Source: Skeletonema tropicum
Lineage: Eukaryota; Bacillariophyta; Thalassiosirophyceae; Thalassiosirales; Thalassiosiraceae
Reading direction: 5' to 3'
Assembly: GCA_037178625.1 (NCBI GenBank)
Contig: CM074131.1
Location: forward strand, 806,001-870,000
Length of the DNA: 64,000 nucleotides
In this document: one piece after another, positions 1 to 11,908 of the stretch
How positions within the stretch are numbered: position 1 is the stretch's first letter
How the letters are laid out: the number at the start of each line of letters is the position of its first letter
Position numbers and translations under genes: made by a program
Notes under the pieces: model-generated
What the model saw: the letters and a program-made list of their open reading frames with translations, nothing else
Database searches by the model: none
Told to the model about the DNA's origin: nothing

Positions 1-1517
1 AATTGGAAGAGAGATTGTGAGGAAAGCTTTTATATGAATTCTGCGAAAACAAAACAATCAATGATCCTGTTAGGGGTGTATAGGCTTAAGATACAAGTGG
101 AGATGGACGTGTTGGTGTGCAATTATTCCTACGATCATACAATTGTAACGACTTGTACGACTGGAGGAAATGAACGCAACCCAAAACCAAGCAGTCGAAT
201 GACGGAAAGAGGTGCACTAAACATGATCTGGTGGTAATCGAATTGGCAGCTACAACATCTTTCTTTATTACTGGATTTCCGTAGAGCAACTCTTACTTGA
301 TTGATTAAGTAATAATTGCTGGGAAGCACATGTAATGTAAATTGTTTATCATCTCTAGAGTAGACATTTAATGAGGTGCATGACCAAAGGAACATATCAG
401 GGTAATGTTTCTCCGCCACTTATTTGATTTACTGGAATGAATGAACATTGTTGACCCCTGAGATTGCAGAGTCTAATGGGAGATTTAATTGAACCTCTCT
501 TGGCCTATATTATGTTAGACCACGAGTGCAGTGTCATTAAATATCCTCCAATCACCGCCCCCTACTAGGTAACACACCATGGTGTTATTTGCAGTGATAT
601 CGTTCTGTATCGACGGTTACAAATCGATATGTCGGTTTGGAGGGTGAAAAAGTGCCGCTGATGTAAGGGTCGATACGTCAATACACGTTGGATATCGCTA
701 GTCACGGACAACACCATTCGAATCAGTGTTGAAAATAGGTCTAGGATCTATGCTTATGAGTCTATAGATGGTTTTGCGACGGTGTTAGAGGTATTGTCAA
801 TGCATCGATAGCGTCATCGTGTTCTGTGATTTTTTGAGTTTTTGGATCCGGGGCAAAAATGTTTTTTTTGGGACAAGAATTCTCAGGTCTCATGGTCGGT
901 GTGTTGGATCTGCCAAGCCAAAGCGCAGCAAAATGTGCTAGAAAGTGTCCGGTTGAGGGCGGACACTACCGCGAAAAAGGATGCGGACACGTCCTTACCC
1001 CTGGAAAAACAGTGCGGACAATAGAAAAATCCGGACACGATCTAAGGTAAAGACGGTACCTTCATACTTACGATGGCTCACGTACACGTAGTGGTTGCTC
1101 TCCTGCTCGGTTTTTCAAAATGTCCTCAAAAAGTGGGGGTAACTTACCAGTAACTTTATCACGACGAATAACTAGCGTAGGTACCTACATTTTAAATCTC
1201 GGATAATCCGACACCAGATTTTGTCGTTCCCGTCCCCCCCGAATCTTGTCTCGTGTTTGATAGTTACTAGCTATTAGGTGAAGGAGTGGTGAGTGGTTTT
1301 AGGTTTTAACTTGATACTTGATACGCATGTAGTTACGTGGTAGGGTTGTCGATGGGGAAAGTGTTAGGCGGATCTGATAGACGTACACGTGGAATGATCT
1401 TGCTTCGTCGAATCCTTTCTTCATTCTTCATCAAAACAATAAACAATCGAACGCACACTCCTTTGCAACAATAGCCATACAAGTCAACGAGCCTGCTATT
1501 ATTGTACCCTCTCCATC
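1..1517. other. Intergenic region, no supported gene
   Basis: All open frames here are short and lack recognisable domains or low-complexity host-protein character, so no gene is called. The only structure seen is a cluster of CGGACAC-type motifs around 945-1038 (listed separately). The last 120 bases before the thioredoxin-like gene are probably its 5' UTR and promoter, but no clear TATA box was identified. Confidence 0.5.
945..1038. repeat. Cluster of CGGACAC motifs with a small hairpin
   Basis: GTGTCCG (945-951) pairs with CGGACAC (960-966) in a short stem-loop. Further CGGACA(C) copies follow at 984-990, 1015-1020 and 1032-1038. The cluster lies about 500 bp upstream of the thioredoxin-like gene. 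It may be a protein-binding array or a chance low-copy repeat. Confidence 0.4.
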
Positions 1518-2598
1518 ATGACAGCAATGCGGCCAAGAAATCTCCTCCTCTTATCCATAGCCGCTCTAGCGCTGCTCTCTACACCACTGCTTACACACGC
1601 TCAAGATGCAGCTACCGCAACAGCAGATGTCGTAGAAGAAGATGTCACTGATCTTGGTGATGTGGTTGGTGATGCCATGGCAGATATAACCGAAGGGTTG
1701 GACGAAGAGGTGGAAGACTTGGATGCTGTTGACGCCTCTGTTGAATCATCTGAAAATGAAGCGGAAGGAGCAGAGGAGGCCACTTCAACAACTGCAGCGG
1801 ATGAAACTACAACAGAATCCACTACAGAGGAACAAACACAACAACAACCAAAAGACGAAGAAGAAGAAGCACAGCCAACTCCACCTCCAGCACAAACAGG
1901 ACCATTCATTGATTTATTTGGAGAGGTATTGCTCTCATTAGAGATGGTTGATGAGACACATGCACAGGTTCATCAGCATTATACAAATGAGGTTTTGAGT
2001 GGGAAGAAGGTTGTGGGGCTATATTTTAGTGCTGATTGGTAAGTGTTACATGATTATTATTTGTATTTGCATTGTCGACCAACATGCGATTCAATTATTC
2101 TAACATTGCCATCAACTAATACTTATATTTACATTCACCAGGTGCGGTCCATGCCGTCAATTTACACCTGATCTAGTCAACTTTTACGAAAAAATGAATG
2201 CCCGTCGTGGCAAAAAAGATGAATTCGAAATCATTTGGGTCTCACGGTGCAGAGATGTTGATAGCTTTGGACAATATTTCACACACATGAAGTGGCTAGC
2301 CCTACCACCACAGGAGGCAATGGGACAACGGGGGCAATACCTTGGAGAAAAATTCAAGGTGAAATCAATTCCAACGTTGGTACTACTAGATGAAATTGGG
2401 AATGTGATTACATTGGATGGACGAAACAAGATTCCGATGGATAAGGCCGGGATTGGATTTCCGTGGAGAAGTCCCATGAGTGTGTTGATATCGACTTTGG
2501 TCCCGAAGAGTTTTAGGTTGTTGGTGAAGAGTCAGATTGCGGGAGTTTTGGATAAGGCCAAGGCTGTTTTGGGTGGTGTTGCTGCTGCTGCTAGGTAG
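1518..2598 (+). CDS. Secreted or lumenal thioredoxin-fold (nucleoredoxin/tryparedoxin-like) protein
   Basis: Two exons, 1518-2038 and 2142-2598, give 325 residues. The 103-bp GT-AG intron (2039-2141) splits the Trp codon of the active site. Splicing restores WCGPC at residues 174-178, followed by RQF, the classic redox motif with both cysteines present. Residues 1-28 form a signal peptide (Arg-Pro-Arg, then a Leu-rich core ending near THAQ). Residues 30-125 are an acidic Thr/Glu/Gln-rich linker and the thioredoxin fold fills the rest. The segment around VKSIPTLVLLDEIGNVI supplies the cis-Pro strand typical of nucleoredoxin and tryparedoxin domains. The family catalyses dithiol-disulfide exchange. 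The leader suggests action in the ER, the secretory path or a plastid compartment. The exact substrate is unknown. Confidence 0.85.
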
Positions 2599-2925
2599 GT
2601 AGATGATAGAAGGGGATGCTTATAACAACCGAGCTACGGAAGAGTTGACATGATGATATAGAGGGGTTTTGAGTAATGCAAAAACAAAGACAGGTTGGTT
2701 TGATAGAACTGCTGCTGCTGCTACTACTGCTAGTTGGAGGGTTGTGTGATAATAGATTAATAATTGCATCAATTGTTGATCAGATAGAAGGGAAGAAAAT
2801 GCAAAAACAATAATGACTTAAAGTTAGTTGTGTTGCGAATGTATTCAATATGATTATGTTGTGTGCTCTAAATAAGTGTTTGTGTGCTCTGCCATCGTTT
2901 TGATGCATGATAAGTTGCGCCATCT

Positions 2926-5900
2926 CTAGTTCATTATCTTCAAACCCCATTCTCGTAACGAAGTGGAACACTTCAATAACCCTGCCTTCAATACCCCAAG
3001 GAAATCCAGCTCCCACTCGAGATTGACGTAAAGCGGTAAATTGCTAATATTTGCCCCAGTCGAGAGACAGCTCAAATGTTCGTACTGCAAAGCACCTCCT
3101 TCGCAATGCTCTTTCTTCAACCGAATAAGATCTAGCTCCATCAAATCCATGAAGGATCGATACAATATATGCGGTGGATAGCGATCTGAACTAATGGTAT
3201 ACCTCTCACTGTTCACAAACGATGTGATATACTCATCTTCGATACGTTTGTATGTCAGGGGGGCTACCAGTGACAAGACTGACACAGTCTTTGATCCATT
3301 CTTGCTATTGTTTCCAACACCTGCCGCAGCCTCATCATCGATAGTACTTCTTGCATCATCTCTCGCCATGATACGACGAGCTGCCATCAATACAGCAATC
3401 TGCGGTCCTGAAAGATCCAGCAATGCAACTAGACGGGGATTGGTCCCAACAAGAGCAGAGTAATGATTCGGATCTCCGATCAGTTGACCCCATCGAATTT
3501 GTTCCAATGCATTTTGATTCGGAATTCCAGGACGACCAACGTTACTAGCGATGTCATCCAGGGATGCCCCCATCATTATCAAAGCGTGGGCGATGTGAGT
3601 TGGAGATAGTTTTGGAACCTGCACGTTATCATCATCTGCTGTATCTTTGGAATTACATCGCAACATTTGTTCGTCAATATCTGACATCAACAGACTCAAT
3701 GCTACATCAAGAACTCCACAAAACCATCGTATATCCATGTGCATTTCGTAGTTCCGTCTCAGGGCACGTTGAACAAGTGAAAAGTCATTGATTTCTTGAT
3801 CAAAGTCTTGGTCTTCATCAGACCCTACTACTGCCTGATTGCCACGAAAGATTGCCTCCACCTCACATCGCAAATTCATCATTTCCGTTTGCTCCATACA
3901 CTCTTCGTTTGCATCATCATCATCGTCAAACAACAGCATGCCATCCCTACTTCCATCCACCTTCTTCTTCTCCGACAACATCGGCGGAGTATAAAATTTA
4001 CCCAACAAACTATCCACACACGCATCATAACCCCCATTCACATCATGCCCAAAATAAATCACCTTACTCGTCCCCTCGGCACGTGACTGAACTCGTTTCT
4101 CCAACTGATTAATCGTGGACAAATTCGTCGTCATGCCTACCAAACTCACAAGGAATTTATGATCCGCTACCCGATCTAACAAATGGTATAATAGCAATTG
4201 TCGATCATTATTCGATGATCCACCACTTTGTTCTTGATGATGATGAGAGGAGGAGGAGGATGATACTAGTTGTTGTTCGGGACCACCACCTCCGCTCATA
4301 TTATAGGATTTACCCCCGGCTAAGAATGTGTCTAATTCTTCGAGTACGATTAGGATGGGTATGCCATCGATTCGAGCGGTGCGGAGTGCTTCGTCGAGGA
4401 GGGAGATGTTGGTGTTGAATCCCGATCTGCGGAGACGGAATTGGTGGGATTCATTGTTGTTGGGTGATTTGGGTGGTGACATCATTGGTGATGAAGATTT
4501 CGCAGTTAGTAGCTTTGTCGGTGTCATTTGGACCTCATGATGATAATTACTAGTCCTCTGCCTCTTGGAAGATGATTCCTTCACTGGTGTTCCTCCCCCC
4601 TTCCTTCTACTACTACTGCTACGATGCTTCGTCTTCTCCAAACGCGACATGGAATTAATCTGCCGTGCAATCTCTCTTGTACATGCTACAGCATTGTCAC
4701 CTTGATATAGTAATCCATTGATTCGTACTACACGAAAGATGATTGGGTGACCAGTTCATTCACTTTGGAGGAGAGTTGGTGGATGATGATACCATCATCA
4801 TCATCATCAGCATCATTATTGTCACAACCCTTCAATTGTTGTTGTTGTTGTTGCTGTTGCTGTAACCTCTGCATCTTTTGCAACACCCGTTCTTTCCTCT
4901 TACCAGCCATCCGTGATAATTCCGCAAGACACCGTTCCAATAGTAAACTCTTGCCATGTCCCCGTGGTCCCATTAATATTGCCGATACGTTGGATTGAAT
5001 CTTTGGTCGGAAGATATTGTCAATGTTGTCGTGATAGTACTCTTCATCGTCGTCGTCGTCGTCTTCTTCATCTGGATATGTTCCGAGTAGTCCATCTTGT
5101 AGAAGCTTTAGCATTGTATTATATTGATCTTTGAGGCCTGGTCCTATGAATGGTAGTCCACTGTTGTTGTTATTATTAGATTGGTCATTGTTGCGTTCAG
5201 TTGTAGCTGTAGCTGTGGCTGTAGCTGTTGCTGATGTCGTGGCCTTCTCTTTTGTAGTGTCACCTACTACTGGACTCCAACTGATAAAGCCTTTATCTTT
5301 TGCTATCGATTTCTTGGCTGCTTTGTTGGAAGTTACAGCATCATTTGCCATTGCGTTTGCTCCTCCTGCTGTTGTTCTTCTTGTTGTTGTTGATGATGAT
5401 GATGTCATTTCGTCATAAACAAAGGAGTAAGAATTGTCACTTAAATGCAATAATGAACGATCAATCGCGGTTTGTTTCATGGTTAATTGGTGCAGTAGTG
5501 GATGTTCTTCTTTCCGAGTTTGAGTTTGTTGTTGTGGTGGTGATGTCATTGTTTCTAACATTGCCTCTTCTTCTTCTTCTTCTTCTTCTTCTAATTCGGT
5601 ATTATCGATTGTGTAGGTTGCATCATTTTGAGTTGTTTCATGTATTACGTCTTGTTGTGAAATGCTTGTTGTGTCTTGTGGAGACTTGAGTGATGTCGTT
5701 CCCATTATTATTGACGGAGTGGATGATGTTTGGCTGTGTCCATTATTGTACTCCGCTGCTGCTGGAACTACTGGCAATGATACTGTTGATGATTGAAAAT
5801 TTATTACATCTTGTGGTAATGCTGTCTCCAATGATGATGATTGTTGCTGCTGCTGCAATAATGGAGTCGAAGGCAACTGAGTTAACAAATCTCCCCTTTG

Positions 5901-5933
5901 ACGCTTGGCCCTGCTGTTGCCTCTCCCTCTTCG

Positions 5934-5964
<31 letters not shown>

Positions 5965-6407
5965 GGTTGTTTTGGCGTTTCTCCAGTGTCTATCCGTATT
6001 GATCCTTCGTCATTGTTGCTGCCATCATTATTGTGATTGCCTGTCTGATTGTCATTAAATTCAATTTCAAAGGAAGAACTCTCTTTCAGTGCAGAGCAAT
6101 CATCATCATCATAATCAGGCTGTGTTAAAAATTGCAACTGCTGTCCATCTCGATGATGATGTGCATCATCATCACCACTGCTACCATTACCATCATCTTC
6201 ATTTTCGTTATCGATATTATTGCCATTCAAAACCTCGAATGATATTGATACCTGCTGCTCATCTTCTCTCGTGTCATCATGATCATTTTTGTTGGTATCA
6301 TCTTCTCTCGTGTCATTATTTTGCAAAGACGACGGATCATCATCATCATCGTCGTGACTCTGCTGTGATGAAGGTGGCGTGAAGAAGAATCTCTTCGCCC
6401 ATTCCAT
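2926..6407 (-). CDS. ORC4: Origin recognition complex subunit 4 (AAA+ ATPase)
   Basis: ORC4 loads MCM helicase at replication origins with the other ORC subunits and CDC6. The N-terminal block (6407 down to 4728) has about 430 residues of Asp/Ser/Gln/Thr-rich low complexity, then Walker A GPRGHGKS at residues 480-487. The C-terminal block (from about 4755 down to 2926) contains the ORC4-like strand VRINGLL, Walker B as LIVLEELD, the sensor-like segment SLVGMTTNLSTINQLEKRVQSR, and the winged-helix tail ending in LREWGLKIMN. The protein would be about 1150 residues, far longer than the usual 400-500, because of inserts. The two blocks are in different frames around 4728-4760. A 101-bp intron (4728-4828, donor GTTGTG) or a 65-bp intron (4728-4792, donor GTATCA) would join them, but a one-base indel near 4750 would preserve a better beta strand (PIIFRVVRINGLL). 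Confidence 0.85.
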
Positions 6408-6623
6408 AGTGATGTGATGATAATTATTATTGCGCTATTGTTGCTGTCGTTTTCAGTAGTACTGCCGCTGTCAACAGCTACCGAGCGTAGCAAGGGATCA
6501 TGGTAGGTACCACCGCCTCACATGCAACCATGTTGTGTGTTGTGTTGTCATTTTTCTTCTGAGAAGGGGATGGACAGACAAAATCTTTGCAATCAAAAAA
6601 GCGCAAAAACCAAGCCATCCGCC

Positions 6624-6657
6624 ATCCGATGCGATCCGATGCGATCCGATGCGATCC
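6624..6657. repeat. Decamer tandem repeat
   Basis: Three and a half copies of ATCCGATGCG lie in the 380-bp space between the divergent ORC4 and metallo-beta-lactamase-like genes. The copies are identical, so this is a young minisatellite. No function is evident. Confidence 0.8.
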
Positions 6658-6788
6658 ATCAATACTGCCAACATCACATCATTATCATTGATGAGTACAC
6701 GGCATAAAGTGCAGCTGGTGCAAGACAACCACCGGGAAGAGAGGAACGCTATTGATGATTAGAAGTGCTAACTGTAGAAGCAGTAACA

Positions 6789-8712
6789 ATGAGTCGACCA
6801 ATACTGTTCACATCATTCATCATCATTATCATTGCTCTATGCAAAAACATCAGCAGAGGAGGAGGAGTGATGGCATTCCTTCCATCAAAATCATTGACAT
6901 CACCAACAACACCATCATTCAGACGGAATAACAACAACTTCTTGTCACCGCTGTCTCTCAAGGGATCATCGTCAACATCATCATCCAAGCATTCAATACT
7001 ATCACCGACAAGGACACAACAAGACATCCATCACTTTACATCATCAAAGTCATCACTACTTGGATTATCAGCGTCATCCAATAACAACAATGAGGAAAAC
7101 TCTATCAAAAAATCAACAACCAAACGTAGTAGTACCACCAAGAAACGTAGAATGTCCATCTCCAAACAATCACTCACACCTGCTCAAAAATCATCCACCA
7201 CTTCACCATCCACTCTAACAACAACAAGATGATACTGAAGAAGAAGAACAACGAGCATACAATGAACTACTCCCCAAAACAGGATATTCCCTAGCCGACT
7301 CGTTAGAACAATCGACTGATAATACTGAATTGTTTGAGACTATCTTGACTCCCATTGGTGGTGTCTATAGTAGCAGTAATGGGTTGTGGGGTGAAAAAGA
7401 GGAGGAGAACGAGTTTGAGTATGATGAGGATGGATTTCCGATTGGTGTCAAGATGATGGAACCACCAGTGGAGGATGCAAATGGATCAAGTAGTAGTAGT
7501 AGTGAGGAGGAAGGTGAGGAGATGGTCATGATGGTATTGCGAGAATTGATACAATTTCCAATTTTGGTGGGAGGGAACCTGTTCGTTGGATTGTCTCTTT
7601 GGGAGATGATGAGGATGGAATCATCATCATCAACTTCTCATGTCATGATTGATTTACCACCCTATTCGGACAAATTGGCCAATGAGATTCGACAATTTAT
7701 GGATCCCAATTTCAATACCACCACCTCCACCTCAGGAACAGACAATGCGAAGCAACAGCAACGAGGAGGAGGAGGAGGAGGAGGAACACTTGACGCCATC
7801 CTACTGACCAATCAACAATGCATACATTACGATAACACCCCGGGAGTATACGTCACACGTAAATCAGACTTGACCAAATGGAAAAAGGCCTTCCCGGAGG
7901 CCAAGGTGGTCATGTATCGATTGGATATACCACGAGAGTGTCGTGAGGAGGTGACTCAAGTGTTGGATGGGTATGGTCCTTGGGGATGGAAGGAGGAGGA
8001 AGAAGGGAAGAACGTTGGTGAAGATGAGGAAGAAGAAGAAGATGAAGGAATGATGACGTTTGTGGAGACGGGTAGACCATTGACAATTGAAGAATGGGAT
8101 GAGGATACCAAGTCGAGAGTGTTGCAGAATGGTGAATTACCTCCGGATGATGAAGGTATGTTGGATGGCGATGGCGAGGAGGATGGAGAGTCTGCTACTG
8201 TTGCCAGTGATACTGTGGATGACGATTCCATGTATTCACAAGAAGCAATCCGCCAACGAGAAGAACAATATCGTTTATTGGCAGTGTATACTCCCGGCCA
8301 CACATTTGGAAGTGTCACGTATATTTTCCCAAAACGTAATCTATGCTGCTCGGGTTTTGCGTTGCCATTGGAAAGTTCCAGCTCTGTGATGGATGCAATG
8401 GATGATGAAGACGACGATGACGACGAAGATGATAGTATTGGTGGACGTAGTTCCGGATCACCCCCACCAATAGGGCCAAGGCTCGATTACCAAGGCTATC
8501 TTGCCACATCTGCCTCACGACCTCGTCAAATGTCATCGGCACTATCACTGATAAATCGTTATATTGATCGGTTCTATGTAGTGTTGCCTGCCAGAGGAGA
8601 TATTGTGTTTTTGGATTCTAATGAAGAGAAGAGAAAGAGGGATTTGCTGGAGAGTGTTGGGTTGTATCGAAAGATGAGTGATATTTATGGCCGGCTGGGA
8701 ATTGTGGAGTAA
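6789..8712 (+). CDS. Plastid-targeted metallo-beta-lactamase-fold protein (degenerate zinc site)
   Basis: The start chosen is the ATG at 6789 (MSRPILFTSF). It opens a hydrophobic signal (FIIIIIALC) followed by VMAFLPSKS, which resembles the diatom bipartite plastid leader with Phe after the cleavage site. A Ser/Thr/Lys-rich transit-like region follows. The frame changes near 7230, and a 103-bp GT-AG intron at 7126-7228 (GTAGTA donor, CTAAC before the acceptor) restores it. The mature part has blocks of metallo-beta-lactamase folds: DAILLTNQQCIHYD where the HxHxDH motif is normally found, YTPGHTFGSVTYIF for the second metal-ligand strand, and a C-terminal VVLPARGD segment. The first zinc motif is largely lost, so hydrolase activity is doubtful. 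Long acidic inserts (Glu/Asp runs) interrupt the fold. No precise substrate can be named. Confidence 0.65.
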
Positions 8713-8771
8713 AACAGATTGGAGTTATTGTTATATCCTGCACTCTGTACTTAGTCTCCTCGGGCACGCAT

Positions 8772-11209
8772 TCAGCAAACAGAGCACGATTCCTTTAACT
8801 TCAATATAGCCTCTGTTTTCTCTTTTGATGGTGGCATTGCCAACAACTTATTCGTCGCTTCGTGAACACATTTTCGACGTGTTGCATTGAAACTCCACAG
8901 AGACCACGTTGATGGGTCGTCACTACTTGATGGATCTTGCAATCCTCCCACCCGTTCCTTCAATTTTGTCAACCTCGTTCTATTTACAAACGGCTGGAGG
9001 AAGCGTTCGTGCCAACCAAAGTACCGCAAGGAGTCTTCTCCGTGTTCTCCCGGGTCAGGCAATGCTCCATGCTTGCATCGAAAGTATCTTTCACCGTCAG
9101 CAACTTCTTTGTAAATGTTCCACCTTTCCTTTTCGTAATAGTACGGGTCTTCTTTTGGCTGTTGCACCTTCTTCTTCTTTTTAGTTGCAAAGAACCAACC
9201 TCGTCGTTCCTCTTCTTCTGGTTCTTCCTTCAACGCTTCATGGGTTCCACTCAAATAAGTCGTCGCCGACAACGGTCCATGCGCTACCGCCACACTCCTA
9301 TCAGTCTGATACCGTATCAAATGCGTATCATTCATCAACTTATGAGGGATATTCCTCATTTCAGCATTCCCATCATCATGTCCAATCACACCGATCCACT
9401 TCCCCATAATATACCGTATCCGATCTCGAAAATCATCATCTTCGTAATATGCCGGAAAGATATTCTCATCCCATACCCCCACATTGGCAACTGCACAACT
9501 AGTCATGACAAAGTTACTCCAAGGATTTTCAATCTTACCCCTCCCATAAATATAGCCAAAGGTGTGCACTGCCAAATCTGGTTTGGATGCCAATGTTTTT
9601 TGTAATGCGGCGCCCATTGAGTGAAGTATGCCGGGTGGATAGGCAATGTCATAATTGACAGTTAGCCAATGGGGTGCATGTGGATGGAGGAATAGTGGAT
9701 TGTTTACTCCCGAGGAACAACCGAGGTTGGTGGAGAAGCGTAGAATAATGAGTTCATTTTGACAGGAGGAGGATGGATTATGGCCATTGTTGGGTTGAAC
9801 GTTGTCATTGTTGTATCGACAATATTGATGGACAGATGTTGCAATTTTTGACATTAATTTCATTGATGAGACATCTGCCAAGTGCACTTTGTCGTACGAT
9901 TGCCGTCGCTGCTGCTGCTGCTGTTGTTGCGATGATGCATCCCAAGGAATCTCCACAAACTTTTTTTGCACGATGAACTCTTCCAAAGCGTCCAATATGA
10001 TTGTGTGACTCAACCGATCTCCTTCCTTACCTGCCAATTGAGACTCTGTTTGTTCATCATACCACGTTATGACAATGGAACCTACTGCACTAAAATCGAC
10101 TGTGTAGAGGAGTCGACGTAGATAATTGTTGGTGGGTGAATCGGTTGCTACAGTAATACCCATGACTGGTAATAAATGCTGCTGCTGCTGCCGCTGCTGT
10201 TGTGACGAATGCTGGTACAAAGACGCCTTGTGCTCCTTTACAAGAATCAACAGCATATCCATGCAATCTCTTTGCCAACTCTCCACGAACATTGGCCATA
10301 ATGTCATAATCTGGCAATGGCACTACAAATTCACTTGCTGCATCATTCCCCCCTTTCATCTTGTTGTTGCTATAATATTGCATCCTATCATCTTTTACTT
10401 CCTTTCGCAATGATAACACTTCATCATAACCACTAATCCTGTGCAACAAATGTCCCGAAGAAGAAGAAGGCAAAGGTGGTATCAACTCCGCCACACTCAA
10501 TTGCATCCCCTCCTCCCAATCCAACCATTCACGTTCATACTCCCATTTTGGCATGTCGATAAAATACACGTGTGCAGCATGTCATGGATAGTATGAATAG
10601 AAGTAGGTATAGTATTTGATAGACGTGTCAGTTGTCGAATGGTGGAGAGGATGAAAAGGAGTATTGTTTGAATTGCTTGAAGTGTCGGTTGAATATGCGG
10701 TTGGATGTATCGTACTGAACAATGGATGATGGCGGATTTTCCTGCATATTGTAGTACGTTGTATGTATTCACATGCTGATTGAGAACAATTGGATAGAAA
10801 GGTCGATAATGAGAAGTGACGTCGTATGAATTTGCGTCGTTTCCTCTTCGTTCGTGGTGACTGTGGCGATGAAGAGGGCGACAATGACAACATTATTGTT
10901 GTGCAGATCGAGAATTATTGAGGGATTCATTCGACAACTGATCTCATTAGTACTAATCGGCTGATGTTGTGATTGCTGTAATGACGAATTGTTTGATTTT
11001 GGACTTATAGAGAGTGCTCTCTTGGAGGGAGAGTGATTGATATCCGACGTGGCGGATGGAGAGGATGTGCTCTTTGCTGGCGAGGGATAGCGTGATGATT
11101 GATGGTAATGATGCAATGACTGCACAGCGGAATCGCTGCTATTATGATTGAATTGGAAGGAAGGTCTCTTTCGCAGATTGCTATTGCTTGGGGACAGCTC
11201 CATCTCCAT
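8772..11209 (-). CDS. Type II membrane GT-A-like glycosyltransferase, frame-broken
   Basis: The main block (10307 to 8772) reads LPVMGITVATDSPTNNYLRR, then FSTNLGCSSGVNNPLF, HAPHWLTVNYDIAYPPGILH, TFGYIYGRGKIENPWSNF and IFPAYYEDDDFRDR. This order resembles GT2/GT-A-fold enzymes, with an acidic ED-type motif near the acceptor site. Upstream, the block at about 10575-10290 (VYFIDMPKWEYEREW, PLPDYDIMANVRGELAKR) and the block at about 10893-10570 (SYDVTSHYRPFYPIV, QYAGKSAII, QTILLFILST) each lie in another frame. The N-terminal block from ATG 11209 is Ser-rich with a short hydrophobic stretch (VVIVALFIATV). No convincing introns join these blocks. The simplest reading is three one-base shifts near 10850, 10570 and 10290. 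The likely location is the Golgi. Donor and acceptor are unknown. Confidence 0.5.
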
Positions 11210-11908
11210 TGTTTTCAATACACAACTTAATTATTATGACACCATTGTGGCTGGTGTTGCTTCGAGCTTCGAGCTTTGCTGCTTTGCTCTCATTTCGCAC
11301 TGAACTTAGCGAATATTGGCGAATCCATGGCACAGTCGCGTCCACACGCAAGCATCGATCCCTGTTGCACAACTTCTTTCATTCTTTCCAACTGGCGGGC
11401 GCCAAGGGGCCAAGGCCTAACCTTGAATAAGACTCACGTGAGAAGCAATAAATTGCTTCTCAGATCCAGGGAATAAAATTTTTAGATCTCATTACCCCCT
11501 TCTCTCTGCAACGAAAATGCATCCCGTCCCATCATTAAAACACTGTATTGTTTATGCACGAAGTGTCTCAACTCTGAATTACCACCCGAAGAATCTCTCA
11601 ATACCCATTGAAAACTTACCCTTTCAGACAAAATTGGTGTTGTTTCCAGCGATTCAGCCGATTTTTATGAGAAAGAGAAGGAATGATGGTCGTTGATTTC
11701 CCGTGCGTAACCGAAACAACTTTTTTGAATGCATATAACTTCTTCTGCTGCGTGTATCTCTAGAGAGAGAGAGTAGAGAGAGAGCATGGATGGAGATGGA
11801 GAACAACTAGCTTCCACTAACACAGCAATCTGGAAGAGGGCAGGCAAACAAATCTACAGCAGCAGACTGAGACTGCGGACGCAGCTTCCCTGAACCTGAA
11901 CCTCAAAC
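11210..11908. other. Intergenic region between divergent genes
   Basis: This stretch separates the leftward glycosyltransferase gene from the first rightward kinase-like gene. Short frames here have no protein-like character. A purine-rich GA tract occurs around 11762-11786, about 130 bp upstream of the kinase-like start. Confidence 0.5.

Noticed and set aside
842..1050. Two overlapping rightward frames over the CGGACAC cluster
   Set aside because: They are short, overlap each other and show no domain or host-like composition.
4747..6382. Several rightward frames rich in Leu, His and Val
   Set aside because: They are antisense shadows of the Gln/Asp/Ser-rich ORC4 N-terminus.
10566..10893. 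Introns to explain the frame changes in the glycosyltransferase gene
   Set aside because: No GT-AG pair of normal length with good donor sequence restores the frame without deleting protein-like segments, so one-base shifts are preferred.
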